Source of the DNA: Phycisphaeraceae bacterium
GTDB lineage: Bacteria; Planctomycetota; Phycisphaerae; Phycisphaerales; Phycisphaeraceae
NCBI GenBank assembly: GCA_020831765.1
Contig: JAFIFY010000040.1
Location: 1 to 61,052 of the forward strand
Direction: 5' to 3'
Length of the DNA: 61,052 nt
This document shows, one piece after another, positions 44,780 through 54,277 of the stretch. Numbering within the stretch: the first letter of the stretch is position 1; each line of letters begins with the position of its first letter. The position numbers were made by a program, and so were the translations under genes. Below the pieces are notes generated by a model. It did no database searches. It saw nothing but the letters and a program-made list of their open reading frames with translations, and was not told the DNA's origin.

Positions 44780-45406
44780 TCACGGCCCATCGAGCCGGAA
44801 GTTGGAAAGCAGCGGCCAGCCGATGATGCGGCAGTCCAGGTCACGAAGCCAGCCGGCGACAGCGTGGTTGCAGTTGAAGCCGAACCAGTAGCTTCGGGGG
44901 TGGTCGGCAAAGTAAAGCCGCATGGCCGGGTTGTACAAGGGATCATCCGTTTGTGCATGGATTTCATCCAGGCGCAGCATCAGATCGCTGACCAGGCCGC
45001 GCTCGACAGTCAGTGACAGCGTTCGAGCGCCGCGTGAGACCACTTCGATGGATGTCGGGCGATGATGGCCGCCCGCGGACCATCGTCCCAACGTGCCCCG
45101 TGTGGGAAAAAACAGCGTCGGGCCGACTCGGTACCACTGCGATCGGTTCTCGGCGAACCAGAGCCATTCACCGTAGGCGTACTCGACCAGTATGCCTTCC
45201 TGATCGGGCATCACAAGGCTGCTGTGCCGGCCATAGTCCACCACATAAACGGTGACCGGGTTCTCGACCGAGGCGGGGGGAATGATGCGTGTGGCGCAGC
45301 TGGCCTGCGTCACCAGGGCCGCGGCGATGAGCAACATGCCCAGCAGCAGCAGCAACCTGCGCCGTCGGGTCAGGGTGTCGGTCAACCTGGAGAATCCGCC
45401 TCTCAT
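44780..45406 (-). CDS. Putative lipoprotein, DUF2459-like
   Basis: The 208-residue product has a basic N-terminus, a leucine-rich hydrophobic segment and an SCAT end that may serve as a lipobox. The mature part has YVVDYGRHSSLVMP, WLWFAENRSQWYRVGPTLFFPTRGTLG (trimmed: WLWFAENRSQWYRVGPTLFF), and GFNCNHAVAGWLRDL. The His in GRHSS, and the Cys/His in NCNH, recall DUF2459 and NlpC/P60-like enzymes, but I cannot verify this. The start overlaps the stop of the 45403 gene (ATGA), so the pair is translationally coupled. Confidence 0.6.
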   Translation of the reverse strand: MRGGFSRLTDTLTRRRRLLLLLGMLLIAAALVTQASCATRIIPPASVENPVTVYVVDYGRHSSLVMPDQEGILVEYAYGEWLWFAENRSQWYRVGPTLFFPTRGTLGRWSAGGHHRPTSIEVVSRGARTLSLTVERGLVSDLMLRLDEIHAQTDDPLYNPAMRLYFADHPRSYWFGFNCNHAVAGWLRDLDCRIIGWPLLSNFRLDGP

Positions 45407-46437
45407 AGGCTGCGCTCCCGCTCGCGGCGGCGGGCCATTTCCTCCATGGCCGCGTCGGGCGATTCGGGCAGGGGTTCGACTTCGGCCAGCTCCTCTTCAT
45501 CCTCTTCATCGGTATCGGTCGCCCGGAGCCTGGCCTGCCCGACTTTGGATGCCCCCAGGGGCTGGGGCTGATTCAGGCTCATGCGCATCAATCGCCGCAG
45601 GAAGTAGAAGAAGACCAGCAGGACGATGACCGCCGTGGTGATGATGGTCGTCCAGCTCCCGCCTCCGAACGCGGCACCGCCGGTCGGGGTGACCCTGGCC
45701 TCGCCCGCGACGCGATCAGCCGTTCTGGCGACGAAGACTGGATAGTCGGTCTCAACGTTGCCTCGCCGGGTATCCACGTTGCGCCAGAGCTTGAAGAAGC
45801 GAGCCATCAGTTCCACTTGATCGCCGAAGGCGACATCGTCGGGCGGATCGGAGAGATAGACGATGATGGATTCGGGTTTACGCGGGTCGCGGTCTAGCTT
45901 GAGCACCCATTCGGTGAGATTCTCCGTATGGGGCCCGCGGACGGTCATGGTCTGGACCGGATCGCTTTGAACCAGAAAGCCCCGAAGGGAGAACAGCTTG
46001 CCTCGCATCGCCTCGGGCTGTTGGTGGATGACGGTGTAATCCGGCACCATATAACCGCCGGTTGGTGGCTGTTCCCAGCGATCGACATGACGAACCAGGA
46101 CATCAAACCCCGGGTTGTGCGGCGCGCGAACCGTCGTCCGGTCTTCGGTGGTCTGGCGCAGGATGACCGCCTCGCGCTGCGTGAGCGGTGGGCCTCCGAA
46201 GCTGTAATCCATCGCTTGCGCTGGAGCCGGCGGCCGCTCCTCCGATTCGTTCACGGCATCGACATCGTGATTGACCAGTTGGTTATCCGCATCGTCAGCC
46301 ACGGCGATCACCGACAGTGAGCAGAGCAGAGCAAACACCAACAGCCATGGACGCGGTCGTCCCCATCGGCCCGGCTCCATCGCCGCCGACAGCAACGACC
46401 GTCGGGTGAACCAGCAATGGGTTGGCAATCGATTCAT
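45403..46437 (-). CDS. Secreted/membrane protein with OB-like domain and C-terminal anchor, unknown
   Basis: No family is recognised. The roughly 344-residue product has an N-terminal signal-type segment (WLLVFALLCSLSVIAVA), a periplasmic region with an OB-like beta pattern (GKLFSLRGFLVQSDPVQT then WVLKLDRDP and VAFGDQVELMARFFKLW), a single membrane helix near residues 262-283 (TIITTAVIVLLVFFYFL) and an acidic cytoplasmic tail (DTDEEDEEELAEVEP). The ATG at 46437 follows AGGA at 8 bases; upstream ATG/GTG starts are also open. It lies 60 bases after pssA and overlaps the 44780 gene. Confidence 0.65.
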   Translation of the reverse strand: MNRLPTHCWFTRRSLLSAAMEPGRWGRPRPWLLVFALLCSLSVIAVADDADNQLVNHDVDAVNESEERPPAPAQAMDYSFGGPPLTQREAVILRQTTEDRTTVRAPHNPGFDVLVRHVDRWEQPPTGGYMVPDYTVIHQQPEAMRGKLFSLRGFLVQSDPVQTMTVRGPHTENLTEWVLKLDRDPRKPESIIVYLSDPPDDVAFGDQVELMARFFKLWRNVDTRRGNVETDYPVFVARTADRVAGEARVTPTGGAAFGGGSWTTIITTAVIVLLVFFYFLRRLMRMSLNQPQPLGASKVGQARLRATDTDEEDEEELAEVEPLPESPDAAMEEMARRRERERSL

Positions 46438-46497
46438 ATCTTCCATCCTGTGAACCATCGGCGGCGGTCGGAAACTCACCGGCCGGGAACGGGGTGA

Positions 46498-47538
46498 TCA
46501 GCGGCCCGAACCATTGCCCGCCGTATCGACCGAATCTTTCGACGCATTCGCGGGCTGGGGCTGGTCGGCCTCATGATCATCCGTCTTTGGGGCCGAAGGG
46601 TTCGATTCGCTCGCGGCTTCGCCCGCAGGACGCCCATCGGGTGCCGGTACGCCGAATTCCCGGCCCCGCAGCGCCTTTCCCAGAGGTGCGCTGACGGCGT
46701 AGGCGACAAAAACGACCGCCAGAACCCAACTTGGCCACATGACCAGCAGGATCAGCGCCGCGACGATGCGCGCCACCTCCCTGAATCTTACGCGCCCCCG
46801 GATATAGCGGTTCATGATGTGGACATAGGACAATCGACTGATCATCGCGAAGCTGACCAGCAGCATGACGCAAAGCAACACCGTCGCCGATGTCGCCATA
46901 CGCCAGTCGGCATTTGTGGCGGCCGGACCATCGGCGCCCTCGGCCGTTGTCGCGACGATACCGGGATCGAGAAAATCATGCAGCAGGACCAGGCTCGCCA
47001 GGGTGCCGGCGGCCCCCGGCGTCGGCAGGCCTTTGAAGTAGTTCGGATCGGTCGCGACTCCGAGCCGGTGTTCGACGTTGAAGCGGGCCAGGCGGAGCGC
47101 GGCGAACGCGACAAACAGCAGCGCGATGCCCAGCGCGGTTCGGTTGTAAAGGCTGTTGATCGTATCGGAGACGAACGGCTCGCCCACACCGATCAGCAGA
47201 ACCACCAGCATGGCCGGGGCGACACCGAAGGTGACCATGTCCGCCATGCTGTCAAGCTGTTCACCCAGCTCACTGGTCTGGCGTGTCAGTCGCGCCAGGC
47301 GGCCGTCGAGCGCATCGAATCCCATGCCCAGAAAGATGAACACCGCGCCGAACGCGATGGGCGACCACTCAAAGGGCATGGTGGTGGCCGGATCGCGAGT
47401 GGCGAAGAAGATCGCCAGGAAGCCGCAGACCACGTTGCCCAGGGTCATGATCGTCGGTAAAAGCGGGGCATACCGCCCGGGCGGCCGCCTGGCCTTATCC
47501 CGTCGTGTTGAGCGCAGCTTTCGGCCGGGTCTGGGCAT
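46498..47538 (-). CDS. pssA: CDP-diacylglycerol-serine O-phosphatidyltransferase
   Basis: PssA makes phosphatidylserine from CDP-diacylglycerol and serine at the membrane. The product of about 346 residues has LPTIMTLGNVVCGFLAIFF near its start and the full CDP-alcohol phosphotransferase motif D-G-x2-A-R-x8-G-x3-D-x3-D in DALDGRLARLTRQTSELGEQ continuing to two Asp residues. At least six hydrophobic segments follow. A disordered acidic/Pro-rich C-terminal tail of about 70 residues is longer than usual. The ATG at 47538 is preferred because the frame upstream is proline-rich and unrelated. The gene lies between sucB and the membrane protein, all on the same strand. Confidence 0.88.
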   Translation of the reverse strand: MPRPGRKLRSTRRDKARRPPGRYAPLLPTIMTLGNVVCGFLAIFFATRDPATTMPFEWSPIAFGAVFIFLGMGFDALDGRLARLTRQTSELGEQLDSMADMVTFGVAPAMLVVLLIGVGEPFVSDTINSLYNRTALGIALLFVAFAALRLARFNVEHRLGVATDPNYFKGLPTPGAAGTLASLVLLHDFLDPGIVATTAEGADGPAATNADWRMATSATVLLCVMLLVSFAMISRLSYVHIMNRYIRGRVRFREVARIVAALILLVMWPSWVLAVVFVAYAVSAPLGKALRGREFGVPAPDGRPAGEAASESNPSAPKTDDHEADQPQPANASKDSVDTAGNGSGR

Positions 47539-47661
47539 GGTTCTGGCCGGTGTGGGTCTTGGGCGGCGTTGGATGCTCCAGTCGCCGCGCGGGCTTGGGC
47601 CATGATGGATCGAAGGCCTCGGCCGCGGGTATGGATCAGGTTTCGCCGGCGACCGGTCCAA

Positions 47662-48897
47662 TCAGAGCTCGATCATGATCCGCAAGGGCGTCTCGATGGT
47701 TTCCTTAACCCGCTTGAGGAACGTCACCGCCTCGCGTCCATCGACGATCCGATGATCGTAGCTCAGGGCAAGATACATCATCGGCCGGACCACCACCTGC
47801 CCGTTCCGCACGACCGCGCGTTCCTGGATGGCATGCAGCCCGAGAATGCCGCTCTGGGGCGGGTTCAGGATCGGCGTGGAGAGCATCGAGCCGTAGATGC
47901 CGCCATTGCTGATCGTGAACGTGCCGCCCTGAAGTTCGTGCAGCTCAAGCGTGTTGTTCCGGGCGCGGCCACCCAAGTCGGCGATCGTCTGTTCGATCTG
48001 CCCGAAGCCCAGTCGATCGGCATGGCGGATGACCGGAACCACCAGCCCCTTTCCTCCGCCGACGGCCACGCCGATGTCATAACGCTTGAAGAACGCGATG
48101 GAATTGCCGTGCATCTGTGCGTTGACCTGCGGCACTTCCTTCAGGCCCTCGACCACAGCCTTGACGAAGAAACTCATGAATCCGAGCTTGACGCCGTACC
48201 GCTGCTGGAACGCTTCCTGATACTCCTTCCGCAGCGCGATCACTTCGCTCATGTCCACTTCATTGAAGGTGGTGAGGATCGCCGCATTCCGCTGCGCCTC
48301 GACCAGCCGCTCGGCGATGCGGCGGCGAAGTGGGGTCATGGGCACCAGCTCGGCGTCTTCGAGATCAACCTCCTGCTTCGGCGCGGCCTTGGATTCGGAT
48401 TTGGTCGAATACCGGTCTGAATCGACTTTACCCTTAGTGGTGGGCTTGTCTTCCGCGGATTCCTTCACGGATTCCTTGTCTTTCGCGGGTGACTTATCTT
48501 CCGGGGATGCCTTGTCTTCCGGGGGTGAGGAGGAGTCGTCCTTTTTGTCCTTGGCCGCGCTCTTGGATTTTTCTTCGCTTGCTTTGGACTTGGTATTCTT
48601 CGATTCGGAGGATTCCGACTTTTTCTTGTCGTCGGATACGCTGGAGGAGGACGAGGCGCCGTTGGACTCCAGCAGGCCGATGACATCGCCCACCGCCGCG
48701 GCTTCGCCAGCGCTCTTGAGCACCTTGCCCAGCACGCCGGCCTCCGGCGCGGGAACCTCGACGGTGACCTTGTCGGTTTCGATCTCGACCACCGGCTCAT
48801 CTTTCTCAACAGAATCGCCTTCCTGCTTAAGCCAGGAGCCGATTTGCACCTCGGTGATCGATTCACCGACGTTGGGGACCTTAAGTTCCACGCTCAT
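47662..48897 (-). CDS. sucB: 2-oxoglutarate dehydrogenase E2 (dihydrolipoyl succinyltransferase), lacking a recognisable E3-binding domain
   Basis: SucB moves the succinyl group to CoA in the TCA cycle. The 411-residue protein has a lipoyl domain (1-76, lipoyl Lys43 in ETDKVTV) and a catalytic CAT domain (from about 184, PMTPLRRRIAERLVEAQRN; active-site SYDHRIVDG with His382 and Asp386). Between them, about 79-183 is a Ser/Lys/Glu/Asp-rich low-complexity linker. The peripheral-subunit-binding domain normally present here, which docks E1/E3, is not recognisable. The gene follows sucA by about 160 bases. Start ATG 48897 lacks a strong Shine-Dalgarno. Confidence 0.93.
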   Translation of the reverse strand: MSVELKVPNVGESITEVQIGSWLKQEGDSVEKDEPVVEIETDKVTVEVPAPEAGVLGKVLKSAGEAAAVGDVIGLLESNGASSSSSVSDDKKKSESSESKNTKSKASEEKSKSAAKDKKDDSSSPPEDKASPEDKSPAKDKESVKESAEDKPTTKGKVDSDRYSTKSESKAAPKQEVDLEDAELVPMTPLRRRIAERLVEAQRNAAILTTFNEVDMSEVIALRKEYQEAFQQRYGVKLGFMSFFVKAVVEGLKEVPQVNAQMHGNSIAFFKRYDIGVAVGGGKGLVVPVIRHADRLGFGQIEQTIADLGGRARNNTLELHELQGGTFTISNGGIYGSMLSTPILNPPQSGILGLHAIQERAVVRNGQVVVRPMMYLALSYDHRIVDGREAVTFLKRVKETIETPLRIMIEL

Positions 48898-49059
48898 AGG
48901 GGTTCATATCTCAGTTGCGGGTCATGGAAAAACGATCGTCATTGGGCACGCTGAAAACCGCCAACAGCATACCCGTTTCGCCGTCGAAGCCGTTCTGATC
49001 GGCCTAGTCGCGGCGAAAGATCATATGGCATGCGGCGCTGGCGTGAGGCCGAGGCCCGA

Positions 49060-52017
49060 TCACCCCACCTCCGCGAATGCATCTTCGAGGATGCGGTCCT
49101 GTTCGGTCCGGTGGGCCTTGGCCGACCCGGTCGCCGGGCTGGCCGAGTCCGGGCGCATCAGTCCACGGAAACGCCCACCCGTCCGAGCGTTGAGGGCATC
49201 CCCGAAGCGCACTTTCATGTAACGCCATGCTCCCATGTTTCCGGGCTCTTCCTGCACCCAGAAAACTTCGGCTCCGGGCGGGTACGGTTCGAGCGCGGCC
49301 ATCAGCGCATCCTCGGTGAGGGGGTGGAGTTGTTCAAGCCGGATGATCGCCACCTGCGATTCCTTCTCAAGTTGCTTACGCTGTTCGGCCAGTTCGTAAT
49401 GGATCTTGCCGGTACACAGGATGACGCGCCGCACCTGATCATCACGGCCCGAAACATCGTCGGGAATGATCCGCTGAAACCGCCCCTCGAACTCCGCCAG
49501 CGAACTGGTCGCCGCGGGCAGGCGAAGCATGCTCTTGGGTGTCATGATGAACAGCGGCTTGCGCCACGTCCGGAGCACCTGTCGCCGCAACAGGTGGAAT
49601 ATCTGGGCCGGGGTGGTGGGGTAGGTGACCTGAATGTTGTCATCAGCGGCCAGCAGCAGCAAGCGTTCAAGCCGGCCGCTGGAATGCTCGGGCCCCTGGC
49701 CTTCAAAACCATGCGGCAGCAGAACAACCAACCCGCTCAGGCGGTTCCACTTATCCTCCCCACTGGCGATGAACTGATCGACAATGACCTGCGCGGCGTT
49801 GATGAAGTCGCCGAACTGGGCTTCCCAGAGCGTCAGGCCATCCGGGCGATCAAGGCTGTAGCCGTATTCGAATCCGAGCACACCGGCCTCGGAAAGCGGG
49901 CTGTTGTAGAACTCCACCGGTGACTGGGTTTCGCTCAGGTTCTGGAAGACCGGCCAGGTTCGATCGTCCTCGATGTCATGCAGCACCGCGTGACGATGGC
50001 TGAAGGTTCCCCTTTCGCAGTCCTGTCCCGACATGCGGATGCGCCAGCCCTCGACGGCGAGGCTGGCATAGGCCAAGGCTTCACCGGCCGCCCAGTCGAG
50101 CGGGCGCTTGCTTTCAGCCATCTCCAGTCGCTGGTCGAGCAGACGGCGGATTTTGGGATGAACGTTGAAATCTTGAGGTACGGCGCAAAGTTGCTTGAGC
50201 AGGTGCTTGAGTTCGTTGGCCGCGACGGTGGTGTCCACTTCGGGGACGTCGGCTTCGTGGCCACCCTGGTAGACATTCCACACGCTGGGCGGCTTCTTGG
50301 CCGCCGTCGCCGATGAAGCGGAGCGCGCCGCGGTCAATTCCGATTCCAGGTGCTCCAGCCGCTGTTCGGCGATGGCATTGGCTTCGTCCTCGCTGATGCC
50401 GCCGAGCTTGAGCAGATGCTCGAGGTAGCCCTCGCGCACACCCTTGCGCTGGCCGATGGCCTTGTAGAGGCGGGGCTGGGTGAATGAAGGCTCATCGCCT
50501 TCGTTATGGCCTCGCTTGCGATAGCAGTACATGTCGATGAACGCATCGCGCCCGAACTGGCGCCGAAAATCGAGACTGAGCTGCAATGCCTGGGCGACGG
50601 CCTCGGGGTCTTCGCCATTGACGTGGAAGATCGGCGAGGCGAGCATCTTGGCCACACTGGTGGCATAAAGCGTGGAGCGTGCCTGTTGCGGGCCGGTCGT
50701 AAAGCCGATCTGGTTGTTGACGATGATGTGCAGGGCTCCGCCCGTATCGTAGCCGGGCAGCTCGCTCAGGTTCAGGGTCTCCGGCACGATGCCTTCGCCG
50801 GCGAAAGCCGCATCGCCGTGAATGAGGACCACCAGGCCCTTCTGCCGCCATCCCGGGCCGCCCCGATCCATCTTGGCCCGCATCCGGCCGAGGGCGACCG
50901 GGTTGATGTACTCGAGGTGACTGGGATTGAAGCAGAGCGAGAGATGGACCTTTTCGCCCCGAGCGGTTGTCCAGTCGCTGGAATGGCCCATGTGATACTT
51001 CACATCGCCTCGCCCCAACAGCGAGGCGTGGTCGGAATCCTCGAATTCACGGAAAATCTGCTTGGCGCTCTTGCCCAGAATGTTGGCCAGTACATTGAGC
51101 CGCCCGCGATGGGCCATGGCCATCACGATCTCGCGAACGCCCTGGCCGCCGGCTTTCTCGATGGCCATCTCCAGAAGCGGAATCAGGCTCTCGCCGCCTT
51201 CGAGGCTGAAGGTCTTGGCCCCCAGGTATTTCTTCTGGACGAACTGCTCGAAGATGACCGCATCGGTCAGTCGTGTCAGGATTCGCAGTTGCTGGGGACG
51301 GTCCAGGTGGATTCGGTTTTCCGTTCCCTCCATCCGCTCTTGCAGCCACTCCCGCATCTCCAGATCATCGATGTGCATGTACTGCACGCCGATGTAGCGG
51401 CAATAGGTGTTCTGCAGCAGGCTGATGATCTGCCGGAGGGTGAGCGTTCGCTGGTTCCTTCGTGAGGAACTCATCGTGAAAACCCGATCCATATCCTGGT
51501 CGGTCAGGCCGTAGAAGGCCGGATCGAGCTCCGGCGGCGAATGGCGAGGCTGGCCCAGCGGATCGAGCTGGGCGATCCGATGGCCGCGCACTCGGATGTT
51601 GCGGATGAGCTGATCGACCCGGTGTTGCAGATCGAGGACAGCCTGGGGCGTGGCGGCGGGGGTCGATGGCGCTGCGGTCTGGGCGTCCGGGGCGGTGCCG
51701 ACGGTGGGCAGGAGCGCACCCGGACTTCCGTTGCTCCCCTCCGACTTGCGGGTTGGGGCCGGCCGCGTGCGGCCATTACCGTTGATCGCGGGAGCCTCCC
51801 GGCCAAGGGCACGCGCGGCAAAGTAGCCCCGCGGCTGGCGGCCGTTCGAGGGCCGATTGGCTGGCGATTCCGATGGATCAGCGCCTTCCGGGCTCTGGGC
51901 TTCGAAGATCGCCTGCCAGTACTCCGGAACCGAGTCCGGCTGCCGACTCCACGCTTCAAAAAGCTCTTCAACGTATGCCAGGTTGTGGCTGCTTAGATGA
52001 ATCGACGGGTCACCCAT
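49060..52017 (-). CDS. sucA: 2-oxoglutarate dehydrogenase E1 component
   Basis: SucA is the thiamine-diphosphate-dependent decarboxylase of the complex. The roughly 985-residue protein has the N-terminal SSHNLAYVEELFEAW segment, HRGRLNVLANILGKSAKQIF in the first pyrimidine domain, the ThDP block GDAAFAGEGIVPETLNLSEL with VNNQIGFTTGPQQAR, YCYRKRGHNEGDEPSFTQP, and transketolase-like blocks near the C-terminus (EYGYSLDRPDGLTLWEAQFGDF split to FEYGYSLDRP; PHGFEGQGPEHSSGRLERLL). The size is normal. An ATG at 52017 or a TTG at 52023 could start it; GAGGA lies better placed for the TTG. It is divergent from accA across about 300 bases that presumably hold both promoters. Confidence 0.96.
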   Translation of the reverse strand: MGDPSIHLSSHNLAYVEELFEAWSRQPDSVPEYWQAIFEAQSPEGADPSESPANRPSNGRQPRGYFAARALGREAPAINGNGRTRPAPTRKSEGSNGSPGALLPTVGTAPDAQTAAPSTPAATPQAVLDLQHRVDQLIRNIRVRGHRIAQLDPLGQPRHSPPELDPAFYGLTDQDMDRVFTMSSSRRNQRTLTLRQIISLLQNTYCRYIGVQYMHIDDLEMREWLQERMEGTENRIHLDRPQQLRILTRLTDAVIFEQFVQKKYLGAKTFSLEGGESLIPLLEMAIEKAGGQGVREIVMAMAHRGRLNVLANILGKSAKQIFREFEDSDHASLLGRGDVKYHMGHSSDWTTARGEKVHLSLCFNPSHLEYINPVALGRMRAKMDRGGPGWRQKGLVVLIHGDAAFAGEGIVPETLNLSELPGYDTGGALHIIVNNQIGFTTGPQQARSTLYATSVAKMLASPIFHVNGEDPEAVAQALQLSLDFRRQFGRDAFIDMYCYRKRGHNEGDEPSFTQPRLYKAIGQRKGVREGYLEHLLKLGGISEDEANAIAEQRLEHLESELTAARSASSATAAKKPPSVWNVYQGGHEADVPEVDTTVAANELKHLLKQLCAVPQDFNVHPKIRRLLDQRLEMAESKRPLDWAAGEALAYASLAVEGWRIRMSGQDCERGTFSHRHAVLHDIEDDRTWPVFQNLSETQSPVEFYNSPLSEAGVLGFEYGYSLDRPDGLTLWEAQFGDFINAAQVIVDQFIASGEDKWNRLSGLVVLLPHGFEGQGPEHSSGRLERLLLLAADDNIQVTYPTTPAQIFHLLRRQVLRTWRKPLFIMTPKSMLRLPAATSSLAEFEGRFQRIIPDDVSGRDDQVRRVILCTGKIHYELAEQRKQLEKESQVAIIRLEQLHPLTEDALMAALEPYPPGAEVFWVQEEPGNMGAWRYMKVRFGDALNARTGGRFRGLMRPDSASPATGSAKAHRTEQDRILEDAFAEVG

Positions 52018-52320
52018 ATCCAACGTTTATCCTCGCTAGGGGGCCCAGCGCAAGGGCCGATGCGATCGGGTCGGAACAGGGGTGGACCCGGCCGGTTTGA
52101 GTCCTTTATGATATCGACCGTGCATCGCCGCGTGGTGGCGAATTTCCGAGTTTCTTCGGACGGTCGATGACCGGATCGACTCGCGGCCACGGGCGGGCCG
52201 GTTCGGGCCGGGCGACCCGCGCTGGGTGGTTCCAGCAGGGCCGAAGCGGGTCCGGATAAAAAGTTCTACAGGTATGAAGATGCGTTCCTGTGTTCATGAA
52301 CCTGAGTCAAGGATGGTGCG

Positions 52321-53349
52321 ATGAGCCAAGCCATGAATCCCGGTCTGGAGCCGACCCCCTCCGTGACGGTCGATCTCGATTTCGAGCGCCCACTGGCCCA
52401 GCTCGAACGCCAGATCAGTCACTTGGAATCGAGCCTGGCCCAGGCAAGGCGCTCCGACGATGAATCGTCGGGTCGCGAGGATGACTTTGCGATGGAAATT
52501 CGCAAGCTTCGCGAGAGCCATACCACGATGCTCAGGAAAATCTACGAGAACCTGAGCGGGGCCAACACGGTCAAGGTCGCGAGGCACCCGGCGCGTCCGC
52601 AGACTGTGGACTACCTGCGGCACATCGTCAAGGATTTCTGCGAGTTGCACGGCGATCGGACCTTTGGTGACGATCCGGCCATCATCTGCGGCTTCGGCAG
52701 AATCGGCTCGCACAAGTGCATGCTGATCGGCCATCAGAAGGGGCGCGACACCCGCGAGCGGATTCACTGCAACTTCGGCATGGCCCACCCGGAAGGCTAT
52801 CGCAAGGCACTGCGGGCGATGAAGCTGGCCGAGAAATACCGACTGCCGGTGGTCTGTCTGATCGATACGCCCGGGGCTTTTCCCGGCATCGGCGCCGAGG
52901 AACGCGGCCAGGCGCAGGCGATTGCGGTCAACATCATGGAGATGGCCAGGCTGCGGACACCGATCCTGGCCGTCATCATCGGCGAAGGCGGCAGCGGCGG
53001 AGCACTGGGCATCGGCGTGGCCGATCGCACCGCCATGCTGCAATATGCCTGGTACAGCGTGATCTCGCCCGAAGCGTGCAGTTCCATCCTTTGGAAGACC
53101 GCTGAACAGACCGAAAAAGCGGCCGAGGCGCTGAAGCTGACGGCCCGGGACAATCTGAAGCTGGGGACGATCGATGGCATCCTTGAGGAGCCGTTGGGTG
53201 GGGCGCATCGCAATCCCCTGGTGATCTACGACCGGGTCGAAAAGTGGGCCACGCAGCACTTGCGGGAAATCAAGCGGTTCAAGATCGAAAACCTGATCCG
53301 TCGCCGGCAGGAGCGGCTGGGCAAGCTCGGCCGGTATGCCGACGTGTGA
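52321..53349 (+). CDS. accA: Acetyl-CoA carboxylase, carboxyltransferase subunit alpha
   Basis: AccA, with AccD, transfers the carboxyl group from carboxybiotin to acetyl-CoA to make malonyl-CoA. The 342-residue protein has an N-terminal helical part (LDFERPLAQLERQISHLE), DYLRHIVKDFCELHGDRTFGDD (shown as FCELHGDRTFGDD), KGRDTRERIHCNFGMAHPEGYR (shown as RERIHCNFGMAHPEGYRK), IDTPGAFPGIGAEERGQ, IGEGGSGGALGIGVADR and YSVISPEACSSILWK, all family hallmarks. AAGGA lies 7 bases before the ATG. AccD, AccB and AccC are not in this window. Confidence 0.96.
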   Translation: MSQAMNPGLEPTPSVTVDLDFERPLAQLERQISHLESSLAQARRSDDESSGREDDFAMEIRKLRESHTTMLRKIYENLSGANTVKVARHPARPQTVDYLRHIVKDFCELHGDRTFGDDPAIICGFGRIGSHKCMLIGHQKGRDTRERIHCNFGMAHPEGYRKALRAMKLAEKYRLPVVCLIDTPGAFPGIGAEERGQAQAIAVNIMEMARLRTPILAVIIGEGGSGGALGIGVADRTAMLQYAWYSVISPEACSSILWKTAEQTEKAAEALKLTARDNLKLGTIDGILEEPLGGAHRNPLVIYDRVEKWATQHLREIKRFKIENLIRRRQERLGKLGRYADV

Positions 53350-53404
53350 GCGCCATCCTTCAGCACGCGGCGGTGACTTGATCAGAACCCGAGGTATCCA
53401 GGAC

Positions 53405-54088
53405 TCAGTTCGTGTTGTTGAAGTGCAGCGATACGTGACCGTCAAGATGAACGCCGTTGGTGGAGTTGATCACGCTCATGGAACCGGGGCGCCCGTGTAT
53501 ATGTTGTCGTTGCGAAGCGGGAACGGTGGGGCTGTTGCCGTAGACGTTGGGCCGCTGAGGTCGGAAGGTGAAGTTGTCCCATGCGTAACGTTGCTGAGAT
53601 ACACTGGCCCCCAACTCGCTGACCGGCCGTTGAAGCGTCGGTCCGGAGTTCAGGAAGGCATAGGTGCTGCCGAAGTCAACGAACGGGGTATTCAGTTGGC
53701 ATGTCCAGGCGCCCGGTACCGCGGCCATATATCCCAGGCGATCGAAAACCGCCGACAGGCCGTACTCCTCTGGCCCCTGGCCGTCGAGCATTGTTCCGGC
53801 AAGCACGCGATAGGACGCCACGATCTGTGCCGGTGTCCCCGGTTCGAGGGCTGAAGGGCCTGGCAGGCGTTCGTTGTTATCCACCGAATACCCCATGCCC
53901 GCCTGGAATATGGAGCGGAGGTTGGCCAGGCACTGGGTGTTGCGGGCCGCATCACGCGCCCCGGCCAGTGCGGGCAGAAGAATGCCGATCAGCAGGGCGA
54001 TGATGCTGATGACCACCAGGAGCTCGATGAGCGTGAACCCGCGCGGCAGTCGCTGACCAAGGGGCTGGGGATATCGAATCCGTGCCAT
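53405..54088 (-). CDS. Type II secretion pseudopilin-like protein (DUF1559-like)
   Basis: The 227-residue protein has a prepilin leader: a basic N-terminus, then the cleavage/methylation motif [20 protein letters not shown], with processing between Gly and Phe by a prepilin peptidase. The globular part ends in an HLDGHVSL segment, a version of the H-x-D-G motif seen in Planctomycetota pseudopilins (DUF1559). Expected to be assembled at the inner membrane as a minor pseudopilin or sensor of secretion systems. AGGA lies 10 bases before the ATG. Confidence 0.85.
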   Translation of the reverse strand: MARIRYPQPLGQRLPRGFTLIELLVVISIIALLIGILLPALAGARDAARNTQCLANLRSIFQAGMGYSVDNNERLPGPSALEPGTPAQIVASYRVLAGTMLDGQGPEEYGLSAVFDRLGYMAAVPGAWTCQLNTPFVDFGSTYAFLNSGPTLQRPVSELGASVSQQRYAWDNFTFRPQRPNVYGNSPTVPASQRQHIHGRPGSMSVINSTNGVHLDGHVSLHFNNTN

Positions 54089-54196
54089 GGGTTTGTTTTC
54101 CTGGGCTTATCCCCTCAACGGCTCCTGTGCCCTGGCTGAATCACCATCCGGCCGGCCCACGACCATGCACGGGGCAGAGGTCCTTCACGAATCGTA

Positions 54197-54238
54197 GGAG
54201 GCTCCTCCCGGACCATGCGCGATCCGGGAGGAACCTCC
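54197..54238. repeat. Long inverted repeat, hairpin between PEP-CTERM and pseudopilin genes
   Basis: A 16-base stem (54197-54212 with 54223-54238) with one mismatch encloses a 10-base loop. It lies just after the PEP-CTERM protein at 54278 (minus strand), so it may terminate that transcript. The bases following on the minus strand do not form a T-run, so intrinsic termination is doubtful and a processing or stability hairpin is equally possible. Confidence 0.55.
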
Positions 54239-54277
54239 GCGTTCGGTTCTTCGCGACCCATGGGGCGGGTCACCGGG

